From: Variovorax boronicumulans
GTDB taxonomy: Bacteria; Pseudomonadota; Gammaproteobacteria; Burkholderiales; Burkholderiaceae_C
Direction of reading: 5' to 3'
DNA length: 64,000 bases
NCBI RefSeq assembly: GCF_030812215.1
Contig: NZ_JAUSSG010000009.1
Location: 62,001 to 126,000, forward strand
Part shown: piece by piece, positions 16,241 to 25,300 of the stretch
Numbering within the stretch: the first letter of the stretch is position 1
Layout: every line of letters starts with the position of its first letter
Position numbers and translations under genes: made by a program
The notes under the pieces: generated by a model
Seen by the model: only the letters and a program-made list of their open reading frames with translations
What the model was told of the DNA's origin: nothing
Databases searched by the model: none

Positions 16241-17341
16241 TCAGCGCCCTGCGGCCGCGGTGGCCAGTGCCGCGAGCGTGTCGTCGACGCGTGCCGGCTC
16301 GGTCGTCTTTACCTGCGCCTGCAGTTGCTGCAACAGCGTGGCGGCTGCCTGCGTACGGCGCGATGCGGGATCGAAATAGCGGTTGAGCGATGCGGTCACC
16401 TGGGCCAGTTCGGCGCGCGTGGCATCGACCTGGCGCGACAGCAGCGAGAGGCGCGCGTTGAGCAGCTTGAGCTTGAGGTTTTCGCGCAGGAAGTAGGTCT
16501 GCTCGGGCGCCAGAAGGATCGCCTCCGGGCTCTGGATGCGGCCGACGCGCACCAGCGAGCGGGCTTCGCCACGCACCGTGAGCAGCGCACGCCGCCACCA
16601 GGGTGCATCGGCCGGAATCGGTTCAGGCTGCCACGCGTTGACGCCCGTGCCGCGCACCGCGACGGCATTCAGCGTGGGCAGGTCGTCCACGTTGCGCATC
16701 AGCTCGTCGAGCTTTTGCAGCGCCTCGGCGCTGTCGACGCTGGAGTTGCTGCGCAGGCGGTCGGCGTCGCGCTGCATTGCGCGCTGCAGCGGCGCGAGCC
16801 GCGGCTGCGCGGCGCGCGAGATGCGCAGGTCGCCGGCCTTCAGTGCCGCCAGCAAGGGCTCGACGTTGCCGGTGACCTGGGCTTGTTGCAGCGCGAGGCG
16901 CACGGCCGACTCGATATCGACCACGAGGTTTTCATCGCGCGAGCGCGAGAGGCTCTGCATCAGCTCTTCGAGTTGCGAACGCTGCAGCGCGACTTCGGCC
17001 ACGCGGGTTTCGATGAGCGCCACGCGGGCTGCGGCATCGCGCACCGTGTCGCTGGCCTGGCGCGCCAGCGTGCGCGCTTCCATCGACTGTGCGGTGGCTT
17101 CGGCGCTCTGGCGTGCCAGCTGCTCCTTCATGCCGCTGACCTTGTTCCACAGCGCGATGGTCATCACCAGTGCGACCAACGCCATGAGCGTGAGGAGGCC
17201 CAGACCGATGCGGGACAGCAGGGTTGCCGCGGCCGCCATGGCGGCGGGCGTCTGGTGCGGCGCCAACGTGGCGGGCACCGGCGCCGTTGCAGCAGCGGGA
17301 GAAGAAGGAGGAATGTCGTCGGACGGGGACGCGGCGCTCAT
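16241..17341 (-). CDS. hemX: HemX-like protein (uroporphyrinogen-III C-methyltransferase family, truncated of catalytic domain)
   Basis: A 366-residue protein: an Ala/Pro-rich cytoplasmic N-terminus (1-40), one membrane segment (about 42-64, IGLGLLTLMALVALVMTIALW), a coiled-coil stretch (70-130), and an alpha-helical C-terminal region. This is HemX of the proteobacterial hem operon. Databases often name it uroporphyrin-III C-methyltransferase, but no SAM-binding methylase motifs are seen, so that activity is doubtful. Its ATG overlaps the hemD stop by four bases. Role inferred from context: membrane partner of heme synthesis with HemY. Confidence 0.88.
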   Translation of the reverse strand: MSAASPSDDIPPSSPAAATAPVPATLAPHQTPAAMAAAATLLSRIGLGLLTLMALVALVMTIALWNKVSGMKEQLARQSAEATAQSMEARTLARQASDTVRDAAARVALIETRVAEVALQRSQLEELMQSLSRSRDENLVVDIESAVRLALQQAQVTGNVEPLLAALKAGDLRISRAAQPRLAPLQRAMQRDADRLRSNSSVDSAEALQKLDELMRNVDDLPTLNAVAVRGTGVNAWQPEPIPADAPWWRRALLTVRGEARSLVRVGRIQSPEAILLAPEQTYFLRENLKLKLLNARLSLLSRQVDATRAELAQVTASLNRYFDPASRRTQAAATLLQQLQAQVKTTEPARVDDTLAALATAAAGR

Positions 17342-18120
17342 GCCAACGATTCTATCGACGCGATCAACGCATCCCGAAGGGGTGTGCAGACACGCAACGC
17401 ACCAAAACCCGCGGCCCGCGCGGCTTCGCCGATGCGTGCATGCGTGGCCACCGCGCTCGCGGCGTGCCAGTCGGTGCCGGGCATCGCACGCTGGAGATTG
17501 GCGATCGCTTCGGAGCTGCTGAAGAGCCAGATCGCACGGCCTTGCGCACCGTCCATAGCGAGCTGATGTTGTCTGACATCGAACAACGGAGGCAAGCGGC
17601 GATAGGCCACCACCGTGTCGCGACGTCCGTTCGCTGCATCGATCTCCTTGGCGAGCCAGTCGCGGCCGGCGGGCTGTCCTGCCTCATCGCCGCCTCGCAC
17701 GATCAGCACACGCACACCAGCCGACACCTGCGCCTGCACGCGCTCCCAGAGCGCTTCGGAGTCGAAGCGCGTGGCCTCGGGCGACGGGGCATCGATGGCT
17801 TCGGGCGGCACGCCGGCGCGCAGCAGGGCACGCGTCGTGCCGGGCCCGGTGGCCCAGAAGCGGCGACCGGCCATTGCCTCGTCGGATGAATCCGCGTCCC
17901 TGTTCTGGAAGAAGTGCTCGACCGCCGTGGCGCTGACGAACATCAGTGCGGCGTAGTCTTCGATCCGCCGCCAGGCCGCCCGCAGCGGCTCGGCATCGCG
18001 GACCGGCTCGATGACGATCAATGGGAGCGCCACCGCCTCGAGGCCGGCAGCGCGCAGGTCGTCGACCCACTGCCCCGCCTCGCGCGCGGGCCGCGTGACG
18101 ATGACGGGCCGCCCAGTCAT
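17338..18120 (-). CDS. hemD: Uroporphyrinogen-III synthase
   Basis: HemD cyclises hydroxymethylbilane to uroporphyrinogen III with inversion of ring D. The 260-residue product begins MTGRPVIVTRPAREAGQW, typical of the family, and shows the two-lobed pattern with conserved ALMFVSATAVEHFF near residue 60 and the late segment WLFSSSEAIANL. The start at 18120 is preferred to an upstream frame extension that would run into hemC. It follows hemC by 16 bases and overlaps hemX, so the order of genes equals the order of pathway steps. Confidence 0.93.
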   Translation of the reverse strand: MTGRPVIVTRPAREAGQWVDDLRAAGLEAVALPLIVIEPVRDAEPLRAAWRRIEDYAALMFVSATAVEHFFQNRDADSSDEAMAGRRFWATGPGTTRALLRAGVPPEAIDAPSPEATRFDSEALWERVQAQVSAGVRVLIVRGGDEAGQPAGRDWLAKEIDAANGRRDTVVAYRRLPPLFDVRQHQLAMDGAQGRAIWLFSSSEAIANLQRAMPGTDWHAASAVATHARIGEAARAAGFGALRVCTPLRDALIASIESLA

Positions 18121-18136
18121 CTGATGACCACGGATT

Positions 18137-19042
18137 TCAGTGGGCGCCTGCGACGCGCAGCAAAGCCGCGGCGTGTTCGCCGAGCGCGTCGGCGCGCGCG
18201 AAGTCGCTGGCGTCGGCCTGTGCGTGAACGCGAATGAGCGGCGTGTTGCCTTCAGGGTCGCCCCAGGCCGCATCGATGCGCAACGCGCCATCGGCCTGCC
18301 AGCGGGCGTGCGCCGCGAGCGGCATGGAGCAGCTGCCGCCCATCGCACGACTGACCGCGCGTTCGGCGGCGGTCGAGAGCCAGTCGCCGCGATGTGCGAG
18401 CGGCGCGAGCAGTTCGATCAAATCCTCGCGGTCGGCGCGTACCTCGATGCCCAGGGCGCCCTGCCCTGCGGCCGGCAGCATGTCGTCGGGTTCGAAGGCC
18501 ACGCGGATGCGGTCCTCGAGGCCGAGGCGCTTCAGGCCCGCGGCCGCCAGGACGATCGCGTCGTACTGCCCTTCGTCGAGCTTGCGCAGCCGCGTGTCGA
18601 GGTTGCCGCGCAGCGGTTCGATGCGCACGTCGGGTCGCCTGGCCTTGAGCAGCACCACGCGGCGCAGGCTGGAGGTGCCGACCACCGCGCCGTGCGGCAG
18701 TTCGTCGAGCGAGGCATAGCGGGGGGAGACCAATGCGTCGCGCGGGTCTTCGCGCTCCAGCACGCAAGCCAGGACGAAGCCTTCGGGCAAGTCCATCGGC
18801 ACATCTTTCAGCGAATGCACCGCGATGTCGGCGCGACCGTCTTCGATCGCGGTTTCGAGTTCCTTGACGAAGAGGCCCTTGCCGCCGACCTTGCTGAGGC
18901 TCTTGTCGAGGATCTGGTCGCCCCGGGTCGTCATGCCCAGGAGGCTGACCGTATGGCCTCGTTCTTGCAGAAGCGCTTGCACGTGTTCGGCTTGCCAAAG
19001 GGCCAACCGGCTTTCGCGCGTCGCGATCACGATATTGCTCAA
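18137..19042 (-). CDS. hemC: Porphobilinogen deaminase (hydroxymethylbilane synthase)
   Basis: HemC joins four porphobilinogens into hydroxymethylbilane. The 301-residue protein has the dipyrromethane-attachment cysteine at 238 (GGSCSMPL; 242 in E. coli) and the conserved GTSSLRR and GNLDTRL stretches. I place the start at TTG 19042: GGGAG lies five bases upstream and translation then begins SNIVIATRES, the usual HemC start. An in-frame ATG at 19063 has no ribosome-binding site and adds seven residues. The gene is divergent from ppc across about 100 bp. Confidence 0.93.
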   Translation of the reverse strand: MSNIVIATRESRLALWQAEHVQALLQERGHTVSLLGMTTRGDQILDKSLSKVGGKGLFVKELETAIEDGRADIAVHSLKDVPMDLPEGFVLACVLEREDPRDALVSPRYASLDELPHGAVVGTSSLRRVVLLKARRPDVRIEPLRGNLDTRLRKLDEGQYDAIVLAAAGLKRLGLEDRIRVAFEPDDMLPAAGQGALGIEVRADREDLIELLAPLAHRGDWLSTAAERAVSRAMGGSCSMPLAAHARWQADGALRIDAAWGDPEGNTPLIRVHAQADASDFARADALGEHAAALLRVAGAH

Positions 19043-19146
19043 GACCGCTCCCAAAAAGTACATGTTTTCAGACGCCGGAATGCTAGCATGTTGCGCCGCA
19101 GCAACGCAGGCGGCGCGTCCATTCAAGTCCCCAGGAACAACATCGA

Positions 19147-21990
19147 ATGAAAGCCAGCAAGACCCCTGCCCCTCCCAAGCGCCGCCAGGCCGAAGACCAG
19201 CCACTGATCGACGACATCCGGCTGTTGGGCCGCATCCTCGGTGACGTGATCCGGGAGCAGGAAGGAGACGAGACCTATGCGTTGGTGGAAAAGATCCGCA
19301 CCCTGTCCGTGGCCTTCCGTCGCGACGCAGACCAGGCGGCCGACCGTGCGCTCAAGAACCTGCTCAAGGGCCTGAGCGCCGCCGAAACGGTGCGCGTGAT
19401 TCGCGCCTTCACCTACTTCAGCCACCTGGCCAACCTCGCGGAAGACCGCCACCAGATCCGCCGCCGCACCGAGGCCGATCGCGAAGGCGTGCTGGCCGAC
19501 GGCGACCTGCAGACCGCCCTCGCGCGCATCCGCAAGGCCGGCGTGAAGCCCGACGAAATCGTCGCCTCGCTGGCTCACAGCTACGTGTCGCCGGTGCTCA
19601 CTGCGCACCCGACCGAAGTGCAGCGCAAGAGCATCCTGGATGCCGAGCGCGCCATTGCCCTCTTGCTCACCACGCGCGACGAAATCAAGCTGCGCCAGAA
19701 CGCCTATGCGGGTGGAAAAGACGCGCTCTCGCCCCTGGAGCTCGCCGAGAACGAAACACAGATGCGCACGCGCGTCACGCAGATCTGGCAGACGCGCCTC
19801 CTGCGCTTCTCCAAGCTCACCGTGGCCGATGAAATCGAGAACGCGCTGAGCTACTACGAAGCCACGTTCCTGCGCGAAATCCCGCGCGTCTACGCCGACC
19901 TCGAGAAGGCGCTGACGCAGGGCGGCCACACGCCGTCGGTCGCGCCGTTCCTGCGCATGGGCCAGTGGATCGGCGGCGATCGCGACGGCAACCCGAACGT
20001 CACTGCCGAAACGCTCGAGTACGCGCTCGGCCGGCAGGCCGAACTGGCGCTGCGCTACTACCTCACCGAGGTGCACTACCTGGGCGGCGAGCTTTCGCTC
20101 TCGGCCACGCTGGTGGATGTGTCGGTCGAGATGCAGTCGCTCGCCGAGCGCTCCCCCGACACCAGCGAGCACCGCAAGGACGAGCCCTACCGCCGCGCGC
20201 TCACCGGCGTGTATGCGCGCCTGGCGGCGACGCTGCGCGAGCTCACCGGCGGCGAGGCCGCGCGCCATGCGGTCGCACCGCAGAACCCGTACCGCAGCGC
20301 CGAAGAATTCCTGGCCGATCTGCGCACGGTGGAAGAGTCGCTCGGCGAAAAGCACGGCAGCGTGCTCGCCGCGCCTCGGCTGCGTCCGCTGATCCGCGCG
20401 GTCGAGGTGTTCGGCTTCCACCTCGCCACGGTCGATCTGCGCCAGAGCTCCGACAAGCACGAGGCGGTCATCGCCGAGCTGCTCGCCACCGCGCGCATCG
20501 AGCCGTCGTACGCCTCGCTCGCCGAAGAGGCCAAGCAAACGCTGCTGCTCAAGCTGCTGGACGACGCGCGCCCGCTGCGCGTGCCAGATGCCGATTACTC
20601 GCCGCTCGCAAAGAGCGAACTGGCCATCTTCGCCGCCGCCCGCACCGCGCGCGCGCGCTACGGCACCGCAGCCATCCGCCACTACATCATCAGCCACACC
20701 GAAACGGTGAGCGACCTGCTCGAAGCGCTGCTGCTGCAAAAGGAAGTGGGCCTGCTGCGCGGTGCGATGGCCACCAACGCGGTCTGCGACCTGATCGTCG
20801 TGCCGCTGTTCGAAACCATCGAAGACCTGCGCAATGCCGCGCCCATCGTGCGCGCCTTCTATGCGCTGCCGAACATCCAGGCGCTCATCGAGCGCTCGGG
20901 CGCCGAGCAGGACGTGATGCTCGGCTACAGCGACAGCAACAAGGACGGCGGCATCTTCACCAGCAACTGGGAGCTGTACCGCGCAGGCATCGCGTTGGTG
21001 TCGCTGTTCGACGAACTCAACAAGAAGAAGGCCAACCCCATTCGCCTGCGCATGTTCCACGGCCGAGGGGGCACGGTGGGACGCGGCGGCGGCCCGAGCT
21101 ACCAGGCGATCCTTGCGCAGCCGCCCGGCACGGTGCGCGGCCAGATCCGACTCACGGAGCAGGGCGAAGTCATCGGCTCGAAGTACGCCAACCGCGAGAT
21201 CGGCCGGCGCAACCTCGAGACGCTGGTGGCCGCCACGCTGGAGGCCACGCTGCTGCCGCAGGGCAAGTCGGCGCCCTCCACCTTCCTTTCGGCTGCGAGT
21301 GAGCTCTCGGCCGCCAGCATGGCCGCGTACCGCAAGCTGGTGTACGAGACCCCCGGCTTCGGCGACTACTTCTTCGGCTCCACGCCGATCCGCGAGATCG
21401 CCGAACTCAACATCGGCTCGCGCCCCGCATCGCGCAACCCGAGCCACAAGATCGACGACCTGCGCGCGGTGCCGTGGAGCTTCAGCTGGGGCCAGTGCCG
21501 CCTCACGATTCCGGGCTGGTTCGGCTTCGGCTCGGGCGTGGAGCAGTTCCTCGCCTCGGCCGGCAACGCCGCGGGCAAGAAGGAACGCGTGGCGCTGCTG
21601 CAGCGCATGTACGCGCAGTGGCCGTTCTTTCGCACGCTGCTGTCGAACATGGACATGGTGCTCGCCAAGAGCGACCTCGCGCTGGCCTCGCGCTACGCCG
21701 AACTCGTGACCGACCGCAAGCTGCGCCAGAAGGTGTTCTCGATGATCGATGCCGAATGGCACCGCACCTCGGATGCGCTCACGCTCATCACCGGCGCGAA
21801 GCAGCGGCTCGAAGGCAATGCGGAGATGCAGCGTTCGGTGCGCCATCGCTTCCCTTATATCGATCCGCTGCATCACCTGCAGGTCGAACTCATGCGGCGC
21901 TACCGCGCGGGCGATGGCGGCGAGCGGTTGCAGCGCGGGATTCACATCTCGATCAACGGGGTGGCTGCGGGGCTGCGCAACACGGGCTGA
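19147..21990 (+). CDS. ppc: Phosphoenolpyruvate carboxylase
   Basis: The 947-residue enzyme carboxylates PEP to oxaloacetate to refill the TCA cycle. Signature 1 (LTAHPTEVQRKSIL, catalytic His near residue 157) and signature 2 (MLGYSDSNKDGG near 595) are present, and FHGRGGTVGRGGGPSY near 640 is the mobile glycine loop. The C-terminus ends in the usual RNTG, giving full length. It stands alone on the plus strand, divergent from hemC, and is followed by a strong hairpin. Confidence 0.97.
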   Translation: MKASKTPAPPKRRQAEDQPLIDDIRLLGRILGDVIREQEGDETYALVEKIRTLSVAFRRDADQAADRALKNLLKGLSAAETVRVIRAFTYFSHLANLAEDRHQIRRRTEADREGVLADGDLQTALARIRKAGVKPDEIVASLAHSYVSPVLTAHPTEVQRKSILDAERAIALLLTTRDEIKLRQNAYAGGKDALSPLELAENETQMRTRVTQIWQTRLLRFSKLTVADEIENALSYYEATFLREIPRVYADLEKALTQGGHTPSVAPFLRMGQWIGGDRDGNPNVTAETLEYALGRQAELALRYYLTEVHYLGGELSLSATLVDVSVEMQSLAERSPDTSEHRKDEPYRRALTGVYARLAATLRELTGGEAARHAVAPQNPYRSAEEFLADLRTVEESLGEKHGSVLAAPRLRPLIRAVEVFGFHLATVDLRQSSDKHEAVIAELLATARIEPSYASLAEEAKQTLLLKLLDDARPLRVPDADYSPLAKSELAIFAAARTARARYGTAAIRHYIISHTETVSDLLEALLLQKEVGLLRGAMATNAVCDLIVVPLFETIEDLRNAAPIVRAFYALPNIQALIERSGAEQDVMLGYSDSNKDGGIFTSNWELYRAGIALVSLFDELNKKKANPIRLRMFHGRGGTVGRGGGPSYQAILAQPPGTVRGQIRLTEQGEVIGSKYANREIGRRNLETLVAATLEATLLPQGKSAPSTFLSAASELSAASMAAYRKLVYETPGFGDYFFGSTPIREIAELNIGSRPASRNPSHKIDDLRAVPWSFSWGQCRLTIPGWFGFGSGVEQFLASAGNAAGKKERVALLQRMYAQWPFFRTLLSNMDMVLAKSDLALASRYAELVTDRKLRQKVFSMIDAEWHRTSDALTLITGAKQRLEGNAEMQRSVRHRFPYIDPLHHLQVELMRRYRAGDGGERLQRGIHISINGVAAGLRNTG

Positions 21991-22018
21991 TCAGGGCTTC
22001 GGCCACCAACAACCGGGA

Positions 22019-22041
22019 AGAGGGCGCCTTGTGCGCCCTCT
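22019..22041 (+). terminator. Hairpin after ppc
   Basis: A perfect 9-bp stem (AGAGGGCGC at 22019-22027, GCGCCCTCT at 22033-22041) with a five-base loop starts 28 bases after the ppc stop. A T-run is missing, so termination would be weak or Rho-assisted. The remaining 120 bases before the next gene hold an AT-richer stretch (TCATTTAATAGCG) that could contain a promoter. Confidence 0.55.
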
Positions 22042-22161
22042 CCTACGTGAACAGTCGCCAATGAGGAACCCGTAAGGTCATTTAATAGCGTACGGTCGGG
22101 AACGTTCACAGTTCTCGCAATCGCGCGGCAGCTCGAAGTCGTTTCACAGGAGCCCGTTGCA

Positions 22162-22380
22162 ATGTCCGTCCCGCAGTCCCTCACCCATTCGCAAGTCGAT
22201 TTCGTCAACGACGATTTCGAAGCCCTGGCCTCCCACATGCGCCATTGCGCACGTGCCCACGGCCGATGGTTCTCGGTGCGAAGCCACATGCAGCGTGTGC
22301 GCGCACTCGCTGCGGGCCGCATCGTCACGATGGCCTGCGTGGCCGTGGTCCTCGGCATCGGTCTCTTTGCGATCGCTTGA
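22162..22380 (+). CDS. Small single-pass membrane protein upstream of the glucan synthase
   Basis: A 72-residue reading frame with CAGGAGCCCGTTGCA in front of its ATG, a good ribosome-binding site. The first 50 residues are polar with many His and Arg; the last 20 (IVTMACVAVVLGIGLFAIA) form one membrane segment. I do not recognise a family. Its TGA overlaps TTG 22377, the likely start of the giant glucan synthase, so it may serve as a translational leader for that gene. A real short protein is likely because the ribosome-binding site and hydrophobic end are coherent; function unknown. Confidence 0.6.
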   Translation: MSVPQSLTHSQVDFVNDDFEALASHMRHCARAHGRWFSVRSHMQRVRALAAGRIVTMACVAVVLGIGLFAIA

Positions 22381-25300
22381 GCGCCGCAGCCGTCGCCGAC
22401 CGCCTCCAGGGGCTCAGTCACTACGCCCGGACGCTTCTGCTGGGTCCGCATGACCCGGTAGCCCCCCCGATCCGCGCCGAACTCTTCGGCGCCCAACGTT
22501 TCGAGCAACACGGCCACAGTCTCGCGCGCGCGCAGGTGGTGGAAGACGACCGCCGCCGCGCGGGCGAAGCCGCACCCTTCTTTCCGCGCGTGGACGAGAA
22601 CCTGGAGTCGCTGCGCGCCGCCTTCGACTACATCGCGCTGATCTCGCAAAGCGGACGCTACGTGTCGCCGGCCGCCGAATGGCTGCTCGACAACTTCCAC
22701 CTCGTCGAGGCGCAGCTCCAGCAGATCCACGACGGCGTGCCGCGCAGCTATTACGCGCGCCTGCCCAAGCTGGCCACGCCGCCGCTCGCGGGCCTGCCGC
22801 GCGTGTACGGCATCGCGTGGGCGTACGTGGCGCACACCGACAGCGTGCTCAACAAGACGCTGTTCACCGCCTTCCTCAACGCGTACCAGGACATCGACGA
22901 ACTCACGCTCGGTGAACTCTGGGCGCTGCCCACCACGCTGCGCGTCGTTCTGCTCGAGAACCTGCGCCGCGTGGCCGAGAGCATTGCCGAGAACAAGGTC
23001 GCGCGCGAGATCGCGCATGCCGCCTGGGATGCCGCGCCGCATCTCTCGGCACAAGACCTCGACGTGCTCTACCGCGCCCTGCAGAGCCACGGCCTGCAGG
23101 ACAACTACCTCACCCAGCTCTGGCAGCGCCTGCCCGTGGAGCACGGCGAGAACATGCCCGCGCTCGTGCGCTGGACCGAGCAGCACTGCCCCAACGGCCC
23201 GGCGCTGATCAACGACGCGCAGAACGCGCAGGCCGCGGCCAACCTCACGGTCGGCAACATCATCACCACGCTGCGCATGATCGGCCAGGTCGAGTGGAGC
23301 GACCTGATCGAGCCCGTGAGCCGTTCGCTGCGCGTGCTGCGCGAATTGCCGAGCTTTGCGAACGAGAGCGAAAGCACGCGCCAGCAGATCACGCATGCGA
23401 TGGAGCGGGTGGCGCGCGACACCGAACAACCCGAGCGCGAGGTGGCCGAGGCCGTGGTGCGCATGGCCGCAAGCGCGCCGGCCGACGATGCCGCTGCGGA
23501 AACCGACCGCGCGGACGGCACCGCGGGCTACTACCTTTTCGGCCAGGGCAGGCCGGCGCTGATCGCCGCGCTGCAGTCCGATGGGCAGGCGGGCCGCATC
23601 GGCCGTGCGGTTCCCGTTCGGTCCGCGCGCAGCCATCGCAGCTGGCGCCTGCCGGCTTATCTTTTTTTTGTTGCCGCGGGCACCGCATTGCTGCTCTTCG
23701 CCGTGGCGCACGGCCTCGTGCATCGCGGCGACTGGACCACCGTGGCCGCGCTCGTGCTGCTCGCATGGCCGCTCTCCGAAGCCGTGATCGCGCTGGCGCA
23801 ACGGATCATGGCGGAGTCGGTGCGGGTGCAGGCGCTGCCGCGGCTGGACTTTGCGGCCGGCATTCCCGAGCGGCACCGCGCGCTCGTCGTCATTCCCACG
23901 CTGCTGACCTCGGCCGCGAACAACGCGCAACTCGCCCACCGGCTCGAGCTGCACTGGCTCGCCAACCGCGAGCAGCACGCGCAGTTCGCCCTCCTCACTG
24001 ACTGGGCCGACGCCCGCGAAGCCTCGCTGCCCGAAGACGCACCACTGCTCGACGATGCCGTCCAGCGCATCGCCGCGCTCAACGCGAAATACCCCACGGC
24101 CGACGGCGCGGCGCCCCGCTTCCTCGTGCTGCACCGCCCGCGCACCTGGAGCGACACCGAAGAGCGCTGGATGGGCTGGGAGCGCAAGCGCGGCAAGCTG
24201 GAGATGCTGATGCGCCTGCTGGCGACCGGCGATGCCGGAGGCTTCCTGCCGCTTGCGCCGGGCCAGCAATTGGCAGCGGGCCGCACACCTTATGTGCTGA
24301 CGCTCGACAGCGACACGGGCCTGCCGCCCGGCGCCCTGCGCGACCTGGTGTCGATCGCCGCCCACCCGCTCAACGCGCCGGAGGTGGATGCGCACAGCCG
24401 CCGCGTGGTCGCGGGCTTCGGCATCCTGCAGCCGCGCATCGTCACGCCGTTTCCGATGCGCAACGAGCGCTCGCCCTTCCACTGGATGTTCGCCGGCCAG
24501 TGCGGGCTCGACCCGTACGGCAGCGGCGCCTCCGACATCTACCAGGACGTGTTCGGCAGCGGCTCCTTCACCGGCAAGGGCCTCCTGAACGTGCGCGCGG
24601 TGCACGCCACGCTGGACCAGCGCATCCCCGACAGCGCGGTGCTCAGCCACGACCTGCTCGAAGGCACGGTCGCGCGCTGCGCGATGGTGAGCGACGTGGT
24701 GCTGGTCGAAGACCACCCGCACCACGCCGGGGTCGCCGCCTCGCGCGTGCATCGCTGGGTGCGCGGCGACTGGCAGCTATTGCCGCTGATGTGGCGCGCC
24801 CGGCGCTTCGGCATCGACGCGCTCGGCCTCTGGAAGATGGGCGACAACCTGCGCCGCTCGCAGGTCGTGCCCGCCTCTTTCGCACTGCTGGTGCTGGTGA
24901 TCTTCACGCAGGCGATGCCGCTCGGCTGGGCACTGGCCGCCGTCGGCGCGGCGCTCACGCTCGGGCCGCTGCTTGGCGCGCTCGCCGGGTTGGTGCCGAC
25001 GCGGCGCGCCATCGAGCTGCGTCACTTCTTCGATGTCGGTGCCGTCGAATTGCTGCGCGCGATGTCCGGTGCAGCCTGGCAGTTCGTGCAGCTCGCGGCG
25101 CAGACGCGGCTGCTGATCGACGCGGCGCTCCTCGCGACGTGGCGGCTGGTGGTCAGCCGCAAGCACCTGCTGCAGTGGACCACCGCGGCACAGGCGCAGG
25201 CGCAGTCCAGCCAGCAGTTGCTGCCGTTCCTTCGCAGCGGCGCTTTCAGCAGTGCGGTATGCCTCGCGCTCGCGGTGGCGGCGCACTGGAGCGCATACCC

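Noticed and set aside
22245..22376. ATG 22245 as start of the glucan synthase
   Set aside because: It would lie within the small membrane ORF and add an Arg/His/Cys-rich stretch that does not resemble the family N-terminus.
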